Source of the DNA: Mesorhizobium sp. WSM3626
Lineage (GTDB): Bacteria > Pseudomonadota > Alphaproteobacteria > Rhizobiales > Rhizobiaceae
NCBI RefSeq assembly: GCF_000513935.1
Contig: NZ_AZUY01000036.1
Location: forward strand, 1-63,511
Length of the DNA stretch: 63,511 bases
Direction: 5' to 3'
Shown here: positions 40,353-48,623 of the stretch, piece after piece
Layout: the number at the start of each line of letters is the position of its first letter
Numbering within the stretch: position 1 is the first letter of the stretch
Program-made: the position numbers and the translations under genes
Notes under the pieces: model-generated
Databases searched by the model: none
Told to the model about the DNA's origin: nothing
What the model saw: the letters and a program-made list of their open reading frames with translations, nothing else

Positions 40353-41594
40353 ATGCCTGCTGAGGGTCCGCGCGGCGCCAAGCTCAACTCAAGATGGCTC
40401 ACCATCGTCGGCATCGGCGAGGACGGTTTAGCGGGTCTCGGCGACGAGGCCAAGCGGCGGATCGCCGAGGCGGAGTTCATCTTCGGTGGCAAGCGGCACC
40501 TGGCGCTCGTCGCTTCCTTTGCCAGGGGCAAGCAGCGACCCTGGCCGGTTCCGTTCGATGCCGGAATGGCCGAGGTCTTGGCGCTTGCCGGCGGAAACGT
40601 CTGCGTGCTCGCCTCCGGCGACCCGTTCTTCCACGGGGTCGGCGCCACCCTCGCCCGCAAGGTCAACCCGCGCGAGATGTATGTCATTCCAGCGCCGTCA
40701 GCCATTTCGCTGGCAGCCGCCCGTCTTGGCTGGGCGCTGCAGGACATCGAGATCATCTCACTGCATGGCCGGCCGATCGATCTGATTCGCCCGCTGCTGC
40801 AGCCCAACGCGCGCATTCTGGCGCTGACATCGGATGGCGATGCACCTGCTGCAATTGGGCGCCTGCTCACCGAACTGGACTTCGGCACTTCGCGGTTGAC
40901 GGTCCTGGAAGCGTTAGGCGGGCCGGAGGAGACATTGCGTTCGGTTCGTGCCGACGCCTTCGACCTCGAAAACATCAATCCACTCAACGTGCTGGCCATC
41001 GAAATTGATTCGGCTCCGCAAGCCCGCGTCCTGCCGCTCACATCAGGCCTTGCCGACCATCTGTTCGAGCATGACGGCCAGATCACCAAGCGTGAAATCC
41101 GCGCCGTCACCCTGTCGGCGCTGGCGCCGAGGCGCGGCGAATTGCTGTGGGATGTCGGCGCCGGTTCAGGCTCGATTGGCATCGAATGGATGCTCGCCCA
41201 CCCTTCGATGCGCGCCGTCGCCATCGAGGCCGATCCGGCCCGCGCCGCCCGCATCGGCCATAACGCCGTTGCCTGTGGCGTTCCCGGCCTTGTCATTGTG
41301 GAAGGCAGCGCGCCCAAGGCACTGGCCAGGCTGGAGATGCCCGATGCCGTCTTCATCGGCGGCGGCGGCAGCGACGCCGGCATGTTGACCGCCGCCATCA
41401 AGGCCCTGCGCGCCGGTGGCCGTCTTGTCGCCAACGCGGTGACGCTGGAAATGGAAGCCCTGCTTCTCGCCCAGCACACAAAGCGCGGCGGCGATCTCAC
41501 CCGCATCGCCATCTCCCGCGCTTCGCCGGTCGGCTCCATGCAGGCATGGCGGCCGGCCATGCCTGTCACGCAATGGAGCTGGGTAAAGCCATGA
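40353..41594 (+). CDS. cobL: Precorrin-6B C5,15-methyltransferase (decarboxylating) CobL
   Basis: A fused two-domain enzyme, 413 residues. The N-terminal CbiE-like methylase (VGIGEDGLAGLGDEAKRRI, LASGDPFFHGVGATLARK) methylates C-5. The C-terminal CbiT-like domain (LWDVGAGSGSIGIEWMLAHP) methylates C-15 and decarboxylates. I use ATG 40353, which lies within the start region of divergent cobK; the open frame upstream is antisense to cobK. Overlaps cobE. Confidence 0.95.
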   Translation: MPAEGPRGAKLNSRWLTIVGIGEDGLAGLGDEAKRRIAEAEFIFGGKRHLALVASFARGKQRPWPVPFDAGMAEVLALAGGNVCVLASGDPFFHGVGATLARKVNPREMYVIPAPSAISLAAARLGWALQDIEIISLHGRPIDLIRPLLQPNARILALTSDGDAPAAIGRLLTELDFGTSRLTVLEALGGPEETLRSVRADAFDLENINPLNVLAIEIDSAPQARVLPLTSGLADHLFEHDGQITKREIRAVTLSALAPRRGELLWDVGAGSGSIGIEWMLAHPSMRAVAIEADPARAARIGHNAVACGVPGLVIVEGSAPKALARLEMPDAVFIGGGGSDAGMLTAAIKALRAGGRLVANAVTLEMEALLLAQHTKRGGDLTRIAISRASPVGSMQAWRPAMPVTQWSWVKP

Positions 41595-41977
41595 TGGTCG
41601 CGGGCATCGGCAGCCGCAAAGGCGTCACCGTCGAAGACGTGCTCGCGGCGATAGAAACCGCTCTGGAAGCACACGGATTAGCGATGACGGCTCTTTCGGC
41701 ATTGGCCACCGCGGCGCTCAAGAAGGATGAAGACGCGATCGCCGCCGCCGGTCGCAAGCTGAACCTTCCCGTCATCATCGTCGATAACGCAGCCCTTCAG
41801 GCCGCCTCGCCGCGGACGCTCAGCAACTCCAGCCTCTCGCGGGACCTGGCCGGCACCCCATCGGTCTCGGAAGCCTCCGCCCTTGCCGTCGCCGGCAAAG
41901 GCGCCAGCCTGCTTGGTCCACGCACCGTGCTCGGCGCGGTCACCTGCGCCATCGCCATCAGCGGAGACGCGCCATGA
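41591..41977 (+). CDS. cobE: Cobalamin biosynthesis protein CobE
   Basis: A 128-residue protein related to the C-terminal domain of CbiG. Motifs: VAGIGSRKGVTVEDVLAAIE, KKDEDAIAAAGRKLNLPV, SVSEASAL and CAIAI at the end. It accompanies CobG in aerobic pathways; its precise activity is not settled. ATG 41591 overlaps the cobL stop (ATGA); a second Met follows immediately. Confidence 0.9.
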   Translation: MMVAGIGSRKGVTVEDVLAAIETALEAHGLAMTALSALATAALKKDEDAIAAAGRKLNLPVIIVDNAALQAASPRTLSNSSLSRDLAGTPSVSEASALAVAGKGASLLGPRTVLGAVTCAIAISGDAP

Positions 41978-42738
41978 CCGTCCATTTCATCGGCGCCGGG
42001 CCAGGTGCGGCCGACCTCATCACGCTGCGTGGCGCAAGGCTCCTAGCGAGTTGCCCGGTCTGCCTCCATGCCGGGTCGATCGTCGCGCCGGAATTGCTGC
42101 AGCATTGCGCGCCGGGAACAAAATTGATCGACACCGCGCCGATGTCGCTGGACGAGATCGAGGCTGAATATGTGGCGGCCCACAAGGCCGGCCATGACGT
42201 TGCCCGCCTGCACTCCGGCGACCTGTCGGTGTGGAGCGCTGTCGCCGAGCAGATCCGCCGGCTGGAAAAGCATGGCATTCCCTACACGCTGACCCCCGGC
42301 GTTCCTTCCTTCGCCGCCGCCGCAGCAGCAATTCGCCGCGAGCTGACCATTCCCGAAGTCGCGCAAAGCCTGGTGCTGACCCGCGTTTCAGGGCGTGCGT
42401 CGAAAATGCCGCCCGGCGAAACGCTGGCCGGTTTCGGCCGCACCGGCGCCACCCTGGCCATTCACCTTGCCATCCACGCCATCGACCGCGTCGTCGCCGA
42501 ACTGACGCCGCACTATGGCGGCGATTGCCCGGTCGCGATCGTCTTCCGCGCCTCCTGGCCGGATGAGCGGGTGCTGACCGGCACGTTGGAGACCATCGAG
42601 GCGCTACTGGCCGCCGATCCGATGGAGCGCACGGCGCTCATCTTCGTCGGCCGCTCGCTGGCGGCGGAAGGCTTTGGCGAGAGTTCATTATACGACGCCC
42701 ATTATCAGCGGCGTTTTCGCGGACGGGACGGATTGTGA
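41974..42738 (+). CDS. cobM: Precorrin-4 C11-methyltransferase CobM
   Basis: SAM-dependent methylase, 254 residues. Motifs: VHFIGAGPGAADLITLRGARL and VARLHSGDLSVWSAVAEQIRRLE. It converts precorrin-4 to precorrin-5 in the ring-contracted series. Coupled by 4-base overlaps to cobE and cobA. Confidence 0.95.
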   Translation: MTVHFIGAGPGAADLITLRGARLLASCPVCLHAGSIVAPELLQHCAPGTKLIDTAPMSLDEIEAEYVAAHKAGHDVARLHSGDLSVWSAVAEQIRRLEKHGIPYTLTPGVPSFAAAAAAIRRELTIPEVAQSLVLTRVSGRASKMPPGETLAGFGRTGATLAIHLAIHAIDRVVAELTPHYGGDCPVAIVFRASWPDERVLTGTLETIEALLAADPMERTALIFVGRSLAAEGFGESSLYDAHYQRRFRGRDGL

Positions 42739-43553
42739 GCGGCAGCACCAGCAACAAAGGCGAAAACGCCACGCTCGAACAGGCGCTCGCGCGGCTGAAC
42801 TTCAAGCCGCGTCCGCTTGAGCCGGGCCATGTCTGGCTGGCCGGCGCCGGCCCCGGTGACCCTGGCTGCCTGACCCTGGAAGTGCTGGCGGCGTTGGCCG
42901 AAGCGGATGCGCTGGTCTACGACGCGCTGGTTTCGCCAGATGTCGTGGCAGTGGCCGGTAACGCCGAGCTTTTCTTTGCCGGAAAACGCGGCGGCCAGCC
43001 CTCGATGAAGCAGGACGACATCACCGCTTTGCTGGTGCGGCTGGCGCGTGAAGGCCGCCGCGTCGTCAGGCTGAAGGGCGGCGATCCCTATATTTTCGGC
43101 CGTGGCGGCGAAGAGGCGCTGGCGCTGGCGCGCGAAAACATCCCGTTCCGTGTGCTGCCGGGCCTGACATCTGGCCTCAGCGCATTGGCCGCCACCGGCA
43201 TCCCGGCCACCATGCGCGGCATCAACAAGGCTATCATTCTGGCGACCGGCCATGCCGCCGGCACCGATGACGACATCGACTGGGCGGCGATCGCCCGCAC
43301 CGGCCAGCCTGTGGTCGTCTATATGGGCATGGCCAACCTGCCGCTGATAGCAGCCGCCCTGCTCGACGGCGGACTGGCGCCATCGACGCCGGCGGCCGTG
43401 ATTGTCGCCGCGACGACACCGCAGGAGCGAACCGTCGTCGCCACGCTCGCCACCATTGCCGAGAAAGCGGCGGCTGCCGGGCTCGCCTCACCGGCACTGA
43501 TCGTCGTCGGCGGCATCGTCGCGATGCGCGCGGCACTGGCAGCGCAAGCATGA
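42735..43553 (+). CDS. cobA: Uroporphyrinogen-III C-methyltransferase CobA
   Basis: The 272-residue SUMT makes precorrin-2, the entry to corrin and siroheme synthesis. Motifs: VWLAGAGPGDPGCLTLEVL, GKRGGQPSMKQDDI and RLKGGDPYIFGRGGEEA. It lacks the CysG dehydrogenase/ferrochelatase domain, so it is the methylase-only type. It starts with GTG overlapping the cobM stop. Confidence 0.95.
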   Translation: MSGSTSNKGENATLEQALARLNFKPRPLEPGHVWLAGAGPGDPGCLTLEVLAALAEADALVYDALVSPDVVAVAGNAELFFAGKRGGQPSMKQDDITALLVRLAREGRRVVRLKGGDPYIFGRGGEEALALARENIPFRVLPGLTSGLSALAATGIPATMRGINKAIILATGHAAGTDDDIDWAAIARTGQPVVVYMGMANLPLIAAALLDGGLAPSTPAAVIVAATTPQERTVVATLATIAEKAAAAGLASPALIVVGGIVAMRAALAAQA

Positions 43554-44863
43554 CGGCGCGCGCGATTATCATCGGCGCGCCGCGCTCCGGCTCGGGCAAG
43601 ACCAGCGTCACCATCGGCATTCTGCGCGCGCTCACCCGGCGCGGCCTGAAGGTGCGCGGCGCCAAATCCGGCCCGGACTATATCGACCCCGGCTTCCACA
43701 CCGCCGCCACCGGCCTGACCGGTGTCAATCTCGACAGCTGGGCGATGTCGCCGTCGCTGCTCAATGCGCTCGCGGCACAGGCAGCCGATGATACCGACTT
43801 CGTCATCCTCGAAAGCGCCATGGGCCTGTTCGACGGTATTCCGGCCTCGCCGGGGCGCACCGGTTCGGCCGCCGATCTGGCCCGGCTTTACGGCCTGCCG
43901 GTGCTGCTGGTGCTCGACGTGTCCGGCCAGTCGACCACGGCGGCGGCCGTCGCCAAGGGTTTTGCCACCTACGATCCGGATGTGCGGATGGCGGGTGTCG
44001 TGCTCAACCGGCTGGGCAGCGAGCGTCACCGGCGGCTGTCCGGCGACGCCATCGAGGCGATCGGCCTGCCCGTCGTCGGCGCCATCTTGCGTGATCCCAC
44101 GTTGAACCTGCCCGAACGCCATCTCGGCCTCGTCCAGGCCGGCGAATATGACGATCTGATGGCGCATCTCGACCGGCTGGCCGACATGGCGGAGAAGTCG
44201 CTCGACCTGGACGCGGTCATGGCGCTGGCAACCCCCCTCGCCCCGGCAGTTGGCGACTTCACCGACGCGCTGCGGCCGCCCGGCCAGCGCATCGCACTGG
44301 CCGAGGATGCCGCCTTCAGCTTCCTCTACCCGCATGTCGCCGCCTGTTGGCGCAAGGCAGGCGCGGAAATTGTCCCGTTCTCGCCACTCGCCGACGAAGC
44401 GCCGGACGAGGATTGCGATGTCTGCTGGCTGCCCGGCGGCTATCCAGAGCTTCACGCCGGCAAGCTGGCCGCCGCCACGAATTTCCATGCGGGAATGGCG
44501 CGTTTCGCCGAGAAGAAGCCGATCCATGGTGAGTGCGGTGGCTTCATGGTGCTTGGTGAAGCGCTGGAGGATGCCGGCGGCGAAACGCATCGCATGCTCG
44601 GCCTGCTCGGCCATTCCACCAGCTTCGCCAGGCGCAAGATGAATCTCGGCTACCGTGAAGCACGGCTGCGCGCCGACTGTCCGCTGGGGCCGCAAGGCGC
44701 ACTGATCCGAGGTCACGAATTCCACTATGCGCAGATGACGGCCACCGGCGATGATGAGCCGCTGGCCCACCTCGCCGACGGCCAGGGCAATCCGCTCGGC
44801 GCTTCCGGCTACCGGCGTGGCCATGTCAGTGGCACCTTCTTCCACGCCATTGCACGGGCCTAG
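43550..44863 (+). CDS. cobB: Hydrogenobyrinate a,c-diamide synthase CobB
   Basis: ATP- and glutamine-dependent amidation of the a and c side chains. 437 residues: P-loop GAPRSGSGKTSVTIGILRAL at the N-terminus, SGPDYIDPGFH, and a C-terminal class I glutamine amidotransferase domain with catalytic Cys in HGECGGFMVLGEAL and a His near the end (HVSGTFFHA). Overlaps cobA by ATGA. Confidence 0.95.
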   Translation: MTARAIIIGAPRSGSGKTSVTIGILRALTRRGLKVRGAKSGPDYIDPGFHTAATGLTGVNLDSWAMSPSLLNALAAQAADDTDFVILESAMGLFDGIPASPGRTGSAADLARLYGLPVLLVLDVSGQSTTAAAVAKGFATYDPDVRMAGVVLNRLGSERHRRLSGDAIEAIGLPVVGAILRDPTLNLPERHLGLVQAGEYDDLMAHLDRLADMAEKSLDLDAVMALATPLAPAVGDFTDALRPPGQRIALAEDAAFSFLYPHVAACWRKAGAEIVPFSPLADEAPDEDCDVCWLPGGYPELHAGKLAAATNFHAGMARFAEKKPIHGECGGFMVLGEALEDAGGETHRMLGLLGHSTSFARRKMNLGYREARLRADCPLGPQGALIRGHEFHYAQMTATGDDEPLAHLADGQGNPLGASGYRRGHVSGTFFHAIARA

Positions 44864-44866
44864 ACC

Positions 44867-45643
44867 ATGAAGCGCCCAAGAATCACCCTGTCGCCTCGGC
44901 AAGTCCTCGATGACATCGCCCTTTGCCTGGTCTTCTTCACCCGCCTGCCGCTGCCCGTCTTCGATTTTCGCGGCCGCAGCCTCGCCGCCGCGATCTGGGC
45001 CGCCCCCATTGCCGGCCTTGTCGTCGGCTTGATCGGCGCGATCGTCTTTGCCACGGCGGAACGGTTTGGCCTTGCCATAGGACCGTCGGCCGCCCTCGCC
45101 CTCGTTGCAACCGTGCTCACCACAGGCTGCCTGCACGAGGATGGGCTGTCCGACGTCGCCGACGGCTTCGGCGGCGGCAAGTCGCGCGGACGCAAGCTCG
45201 AGATCATGCGCGACAGCCGCATCGGCGCCTATGGTGCCATGGCGCTGGCGCTATCGCTGCTGATCCGCTGGAGCACGCTTTCGGAACTCACCGATCCCAC
45301 GCAAGCCCTCTTCGCTCTGGTGGCGGCGCATACCGCTTCGCGCGGTGTGCTCGGCGCCTTTATGCATCTTTTGCCGCCAGCGCGATCCGACGGCCTCTCG
45401 GCAGACGCCGGCACCGTCTCACTCGAAATGGCGATAGCCGGCGCCGTGCTTGGCGCGATTCCGCTGCTCCTGCTTGGCGCCGGCGGCGCCATCGCCGCGC
45501 TCATCCTGCTTGGCCTGCTGTTTGCTGCCTTTCACGCCCTTTGCCTCAACCAGATCAATGGCCAGACCGGCGACACGGTTGGCGCCTTGCAGCAATTGAG
45601 CGAAATCGCGGTGCTTCTCGTCGCTTCCGTAGCTCTTTCCTGA
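44867..45643 (+). CDS. cobS: Adenosylcobinamide-GDP ribazoletransferase (CobS/CobV)
   Basis: A 258-residue membrane enzyme that joins alpha-ribazole to adenosylcobinamide-GDP, the last assembly step. Motifs: DIALCLVFFTRLPLP, CLHEDGLSDVADGFGGGKSR and KLEIMRDSRIGAYGAMAL, with several hydrophobic helices. Called CobV in the Pseudomonas denitrificans naming, where CobS means a chelatase subunit; this is not that subunit. Starts 3 bases after cobB. Confidence 0.94.
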   Translation: MKRPRITLSPRQVLDDIALCLVFFTRLPLPVFDFRGRSLAAAIWAAPIAGLVVGLIGAIVFATAERFGLAIGPSAALALVATVLTTGCLHEDGLSDVADGFGGGKSRGRKLEIMRDSRIGAYGAMALALSLLIRWSTLSELTDPTQALFALVAAHTASRGVLGAFMHLLPPARSDGLSADAGTVSLEMAIAGAVLGAIPLLLLGAGGAIAALILLGLLFAAFHALCLNQINGQTGDTVGALQQLSEIAVLLVASVALS

Positions 45644-45682
45644 TCCCCTTTTGCCTGATTCCCTTCCGGAGACCTTGCCCCC

Positions 45683-46693
45683 ATGCCTTTCAAATCCCTC
45701 GATGAACTGCGCGCCGCCTGTCTCGACCTGCCCGCCGGCAGCGAGGCGGCAGCCAATGCCGTTGCCAGCCGCCAGGACACGCTGACCAAACCGCAAGGCA
45801 GTCTCGGCAGGCTGGAAACGATCACCGCCTGGCTGGCGCGCTGGCAGGGCCGTGACATGCCGAAGCTCGACCGCGTGAAAGTCTTCGTCTTCGCCGGCAA
45901 CCACGGCGTCACCGCGCAAGGCGTGTCGGCCTATCCTTCGGAAGTCACCGTGCAAATGGTGGCGAATTTCGCTGGCGGGGGTGCTGCCATCAACCAGCTC
46001 GCCCGCATCGCCGGCGCCGAGCTCGACGTCATCCCGCTCGACCTCGATCATCCAACCGGCGATTTCACCCAAGTGCCCGCAATGGATGAGAAACCCTTCC
46101 TCACCGCGGTCTCGGCCGGTTACGACGCGGTGACGAAAGATCTGGACCTCGTCTGTTTTGGCGAAATGGGCATCGGCAACACCACGCCGGCCGCCGCCAT
46201 TTCGGCGGCGCTTTTCGGCGGTGGTGCCGAAAAATGGACCGGGCGCGGCACCGGCGTCGACGATGCCGGACTGAAGCGCAAGGTGGTCGCCATCGAAGCC
46301 GGCCTGAAGCGCCACGCCGCTGCCCTTGCCGATCCGCTGGGGGTCGCAGCCAGCCTCGGCGGGCGCGAACTCGCCGCCATCTTCGGCGCCACGCTCTCCG
46401 CCCGGCACCTGGGCATACCCGTGCTGCTAGACGGCTTCGTCTGCACCGCCGCCGCCGCGCCGCTGGCAAAGCTGCACCCAACCGGCCTTGCTCATGCGAC
46501 CGCCGCACATGTCTCCGCCGAATCGGGCCATCGCGGCCTGCTCGAAGCGCTCGCCCTGCCGCCGCTACTCGATCTCGGCATGCGGCTCGGCGAAGGCTCC
46601 GGCGCGTGCCTGGCCGTCAACATCGTGCGCTCGGCGCTGGAGTGCCATGCGAGAATGGCGAGTTTTGCCGAGGCTGGCGTGTCGGAGAAGTAA
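45683..46693 (+). CDS. cobT: Nicotinate-nucleotide--dimethylbenzimidazole phosphoribosyltransferase (CobT/CobU)
   Basis: Makes alpha-ribazole phosphate for the lower ligand. 336 residues with KPQGSLGRLETI, FAGNHGVTAQGVSAYP, FGEMGIGNTTPAAAI and the C-terminal catalytic Glu region GEGSGACLAVNIVRSAL. Called CobU in the Pseudomonas denitrificans scheme. A 39-base gap after cobS makes it the last cob gene of the cluster. Confidence 0.95.
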   Translation: MPFKSLDELRAACLDLPAGSEAAANAVASRQDTLTKPQGSLGRLETITAWLARWQGRDMPKLDRVKVFVFAGNHGVTAQGVSAYPSEVTVQMVANFAGGGAAINQLARIAGAELDVIPLDLDHPTGDFTQVPAMDEKPFLTAVSAGYDAVTKDLDLVCFGEMGIGNTTPAAAISAALFGGGAEKWTGRGTGVDDAGLKRKVVAIEAGLKRHAAALADPLGVAASLGGRELAAIFGATLSARHLGIPVLLDGFVCTAAAAPLAKLHPTGLAHATAAHVSAESGHRGLLEALALPPLLDLGMRLGEGSGACLAVNIVRSALECHARMASFAEAGVSEK

Positions 46694-46758
46694 TGCGCGG
46701 ATCGCCTTGATGTACAAACCCTCATAAATTTTCGGAGCCCCAAAACAGGGGGTTCGCG

Positions 46759-47289
46759 ATGTCCTTGCTCGGACTGAGTGAAATTTCGACCGCAAGAAGC
46801 GGCCCCGGGCGCCGCTCGGCCTTTCTGCAGGCTCAACGAAGGAGGAATATTAGCAGGAAAGAATATATTAACGACTGTGATGCAGCCTTCCATACGGGGA
46901 CGGGAAACGCCTCCTCATCGGACGTTCCAACGCGCGCCCTCAAGCGCCAGGACGCTCGACCAATGCGGAGCAAACGCATGAGTGTCGGAGCAGCTCTCGA
47001 ACTATTGCTGCGGTTGATTCATAGCCGAGCCATGAAGTTGGCGGCGTTGCCGGAGGATGATAGGGATATACATTACGATCTCATCCGCCGCTCATGTTGC
47101 GAAGCCGCCGAGCACATCGGGCAAAACCCCGACAAGGCAGCCATCACGGCAAACGACATGGTGGAGTTTGTTCGCGCACTGGTGGGAATCATCGAAGTGG
47201 GCTGTGGATCAGACCAAGGGCCAAGCACCGATCGGCCGCCGCCAGCGCGACATTTTGGCAGCCGGGAGAGTGGTATGACACGCGTCTAG
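46759..47289 (+). CDS. Hypothetical protein, unrecognised
   Basis: An open frame of 176 codons from ATG 46759, which has GGGGG 6 bases upstream. The first 70 residues look like non-coding composition (many R, S, P), whereas the part from Met at 46978 is helical and amphipathic: SVGAALELLLRLIHSRAMKLAAL then DMVEFVRALVGIIEVG. A shorter protein starting at 46963 or 46978 is equally possible. No family recognised. Base composition is less GC-rich than its neighbours at the 5' end (46830-46880). Confidence 0.4.
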   Translation: MSLLGLSEISTARSGPGRRSAFLQAQRRRNISRKEYINDCDAAFHTGTGNASSSDVPTRALKRQDARPMRSKRMSVGAALELLLRLIHSRAMKLAALPEDDRDIHYDLIRRSCCEAAEHIGQNPDKAAITANDMVEFVRALVGIIEVGCGSDQGPSTDRPPPARHFGSRESGMTRV

Positions 47290-47340
47290 AGCATGATGCA
47301 GAAAAGTGTGGGTGCTGGCCCAAAATATTTGGACACAATG
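47286..47340. repeat. Degenerate rhizobial palindrome fragment
   Basis: TAGAGCATGATGCAGAAAAGTGTG resembles the left arm of a common rhizobial intergenic palindrome (AGAGCATGAT...GAAAAGTG...), but the expected mirrored right arm is not intact. This is a weak, memory-based call. Confidence 0.35.
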
Positions 47341-47409
47341 CGGACACGGACTTCCGCCTGCATCCACGGGGTCCCTCACCTCGTCCAACAAACTGATTTT
47401 GTTAGATTT

Positions 47410-47485
<76 letters not shown>

Positions 47486-47613
47486 ACTCGGCCGGCAAAA
47501 ACCGGCGTTGGCGGGCATATAGCCGCCGACACCGGTCCTGTCCAGCCCTGCTGGAATCATTTCCCGACAAATCGCAACAAGCCTTGTCGTGCCGGGAAGG
47601 AATGCGGAGGCGA

Positions 47614-48522
47614 TCAGACGAAAAGCTTGCCTTCCGCCACCTTGATCGCGTTGCCGCCAATGCGCGCGGACGCCAGCTTTCCGCCTTGCACAGTCAGTTC
47701 GAGGCGGATGCGCGATGGCCGCCCCATCTCCAGTCCCTGCTCGATCCACAATTGCGAAACCCCGTCCGTCGGGCCGTCGAAATGCATGATGGCGCCGGCG
47801 AAGGCCGCCGCCGCCGAACCGGTCGCCGGGTCCTCGTAGGACGGCGTGCCGGGCACGATCATGCGCACATGGAACGCGCTCTCGTGATTCACCGTTTCAC
47901 GGCAATAGACGTACGGGCTGGCGAAGGCCCATTCGCTCTTGCGCGGCGCCAGTTCCGACCACGCCTGGTTGTCCAGCCGGATCCGGCCCGCCGCCTCGAG
48001 GTTGGCGACCGGGATGGTCACATAGGGCACGCCCGCCGACCAGAAGGCGACGCGGTGATTCTCGAAGCCGATCTCGTGCGGTGTCAGGCCGAGTGCCGCG
48101 CCGATCGCCTCCGGATCGGCGTCGAGCTTCAGCGGCTCCGGCAGCATGGCCAGGTCGAATTCGGCGAAGGTGGCGCCATCGTGCTTGCTGACCGCGCAAC
48201 GCACCGGACCGATGTTTTCTTCCAGCACGAAGATGCCGGCGCCGCCCTCACCGGCCAGTTCCGCCAGCGCGATGGCCGAGCCCACCGTCGGGTGGCCGGC
48301 GAACGGCATTTCATAATCGGGGGTAAAGATGCGGATGCGGTTTCGGTGCTTGGGATTGTCCGGCGGCAGCACGAAGACCGATTCGGACAGGTTGAACTCG
48401 CGCGCGATGGCTTGCATCGCGGCGGTGTCCAGACCTTTGCAATCCAACACCACCGCCAGCGGGTTGCCGGCCAGTCGCTCGGTCGTAAACACATCGTAAA
48501 GCAAGTAATTCCGGGTTTGCAT
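47614..48522 (-). CDS. PhzF-family isomerase/epimerase-like protein
   Basis: The 302-residue protein has the two-lobed diaminopimelate-epimerase-like fold of the PhzF family. Conserved features: FTTERLAGNPLAVVLD near the N-terminus, the active Glu region REFNLSESVFV, PFAGHPTVGSAIAL, and EDPATGSAAAAFAG. True PhzF acts in phenazine synthesis, but most members are orphan isomerases; no phenazine genes are nearby. Start at ATG 48522 (MQTRNYLLYDVF) matches the family. Confidence 0.9.
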   Translation of the reverse strand: MQTRNYLLYDVFTTERLAGNPLAVVLDCKGLDTAAMQAIAREFNLSESVFVLPPDNPKHRNRIRIFTPDYEMPFAGHPTVGSAIALAELAGEGGAGIFVLEENIGPVRCAVSKHDGATFAEFDLAMLPEPLKLDADPEAIGAALGLTPHEIGFENHRVAFWSAGVPYVTIPVANLEAAGRIRLDNQAWSELAPRKSEWAFASPYVYCRETVNHESAFHVRMIVPGTPSYEDPATGSAAAAFAGAIMHFDGPTDGVSQLWIEQGLEMGRPSRIRLELTVQGGKLASARIGGNAIKVAEGKLFV

Positions 48523-48623
48523 TCCTGCCTCAATCCCAACATGGGCGAAATTTAATTTGATATTTGAACCGATAAGCCTGATCTGTGCACAGACAGGGAC
48601 ATTGCGCATAATAGGGGTCCGAC

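Noticed and set aside
40355..41674. Long N-terminal extension of cobK (to 696 codons)
   Set aside because: The added 440 codons are antisense to cobL; CobK similarity starts at Met 40351.
44867..46693. Cobaltochelatase CobS/CobT subunits
   Set aside because: Motifs are those of ribazoletransferase and NaMN:DMB phosphoribosyltransferase; the shared gene names come from two naming systems.
47614..48522. Phenazine biosynthesis locus
   Set aside because: Only the broad PhzF-like family member is present; no phzA/B/D/E/G genes nearby.
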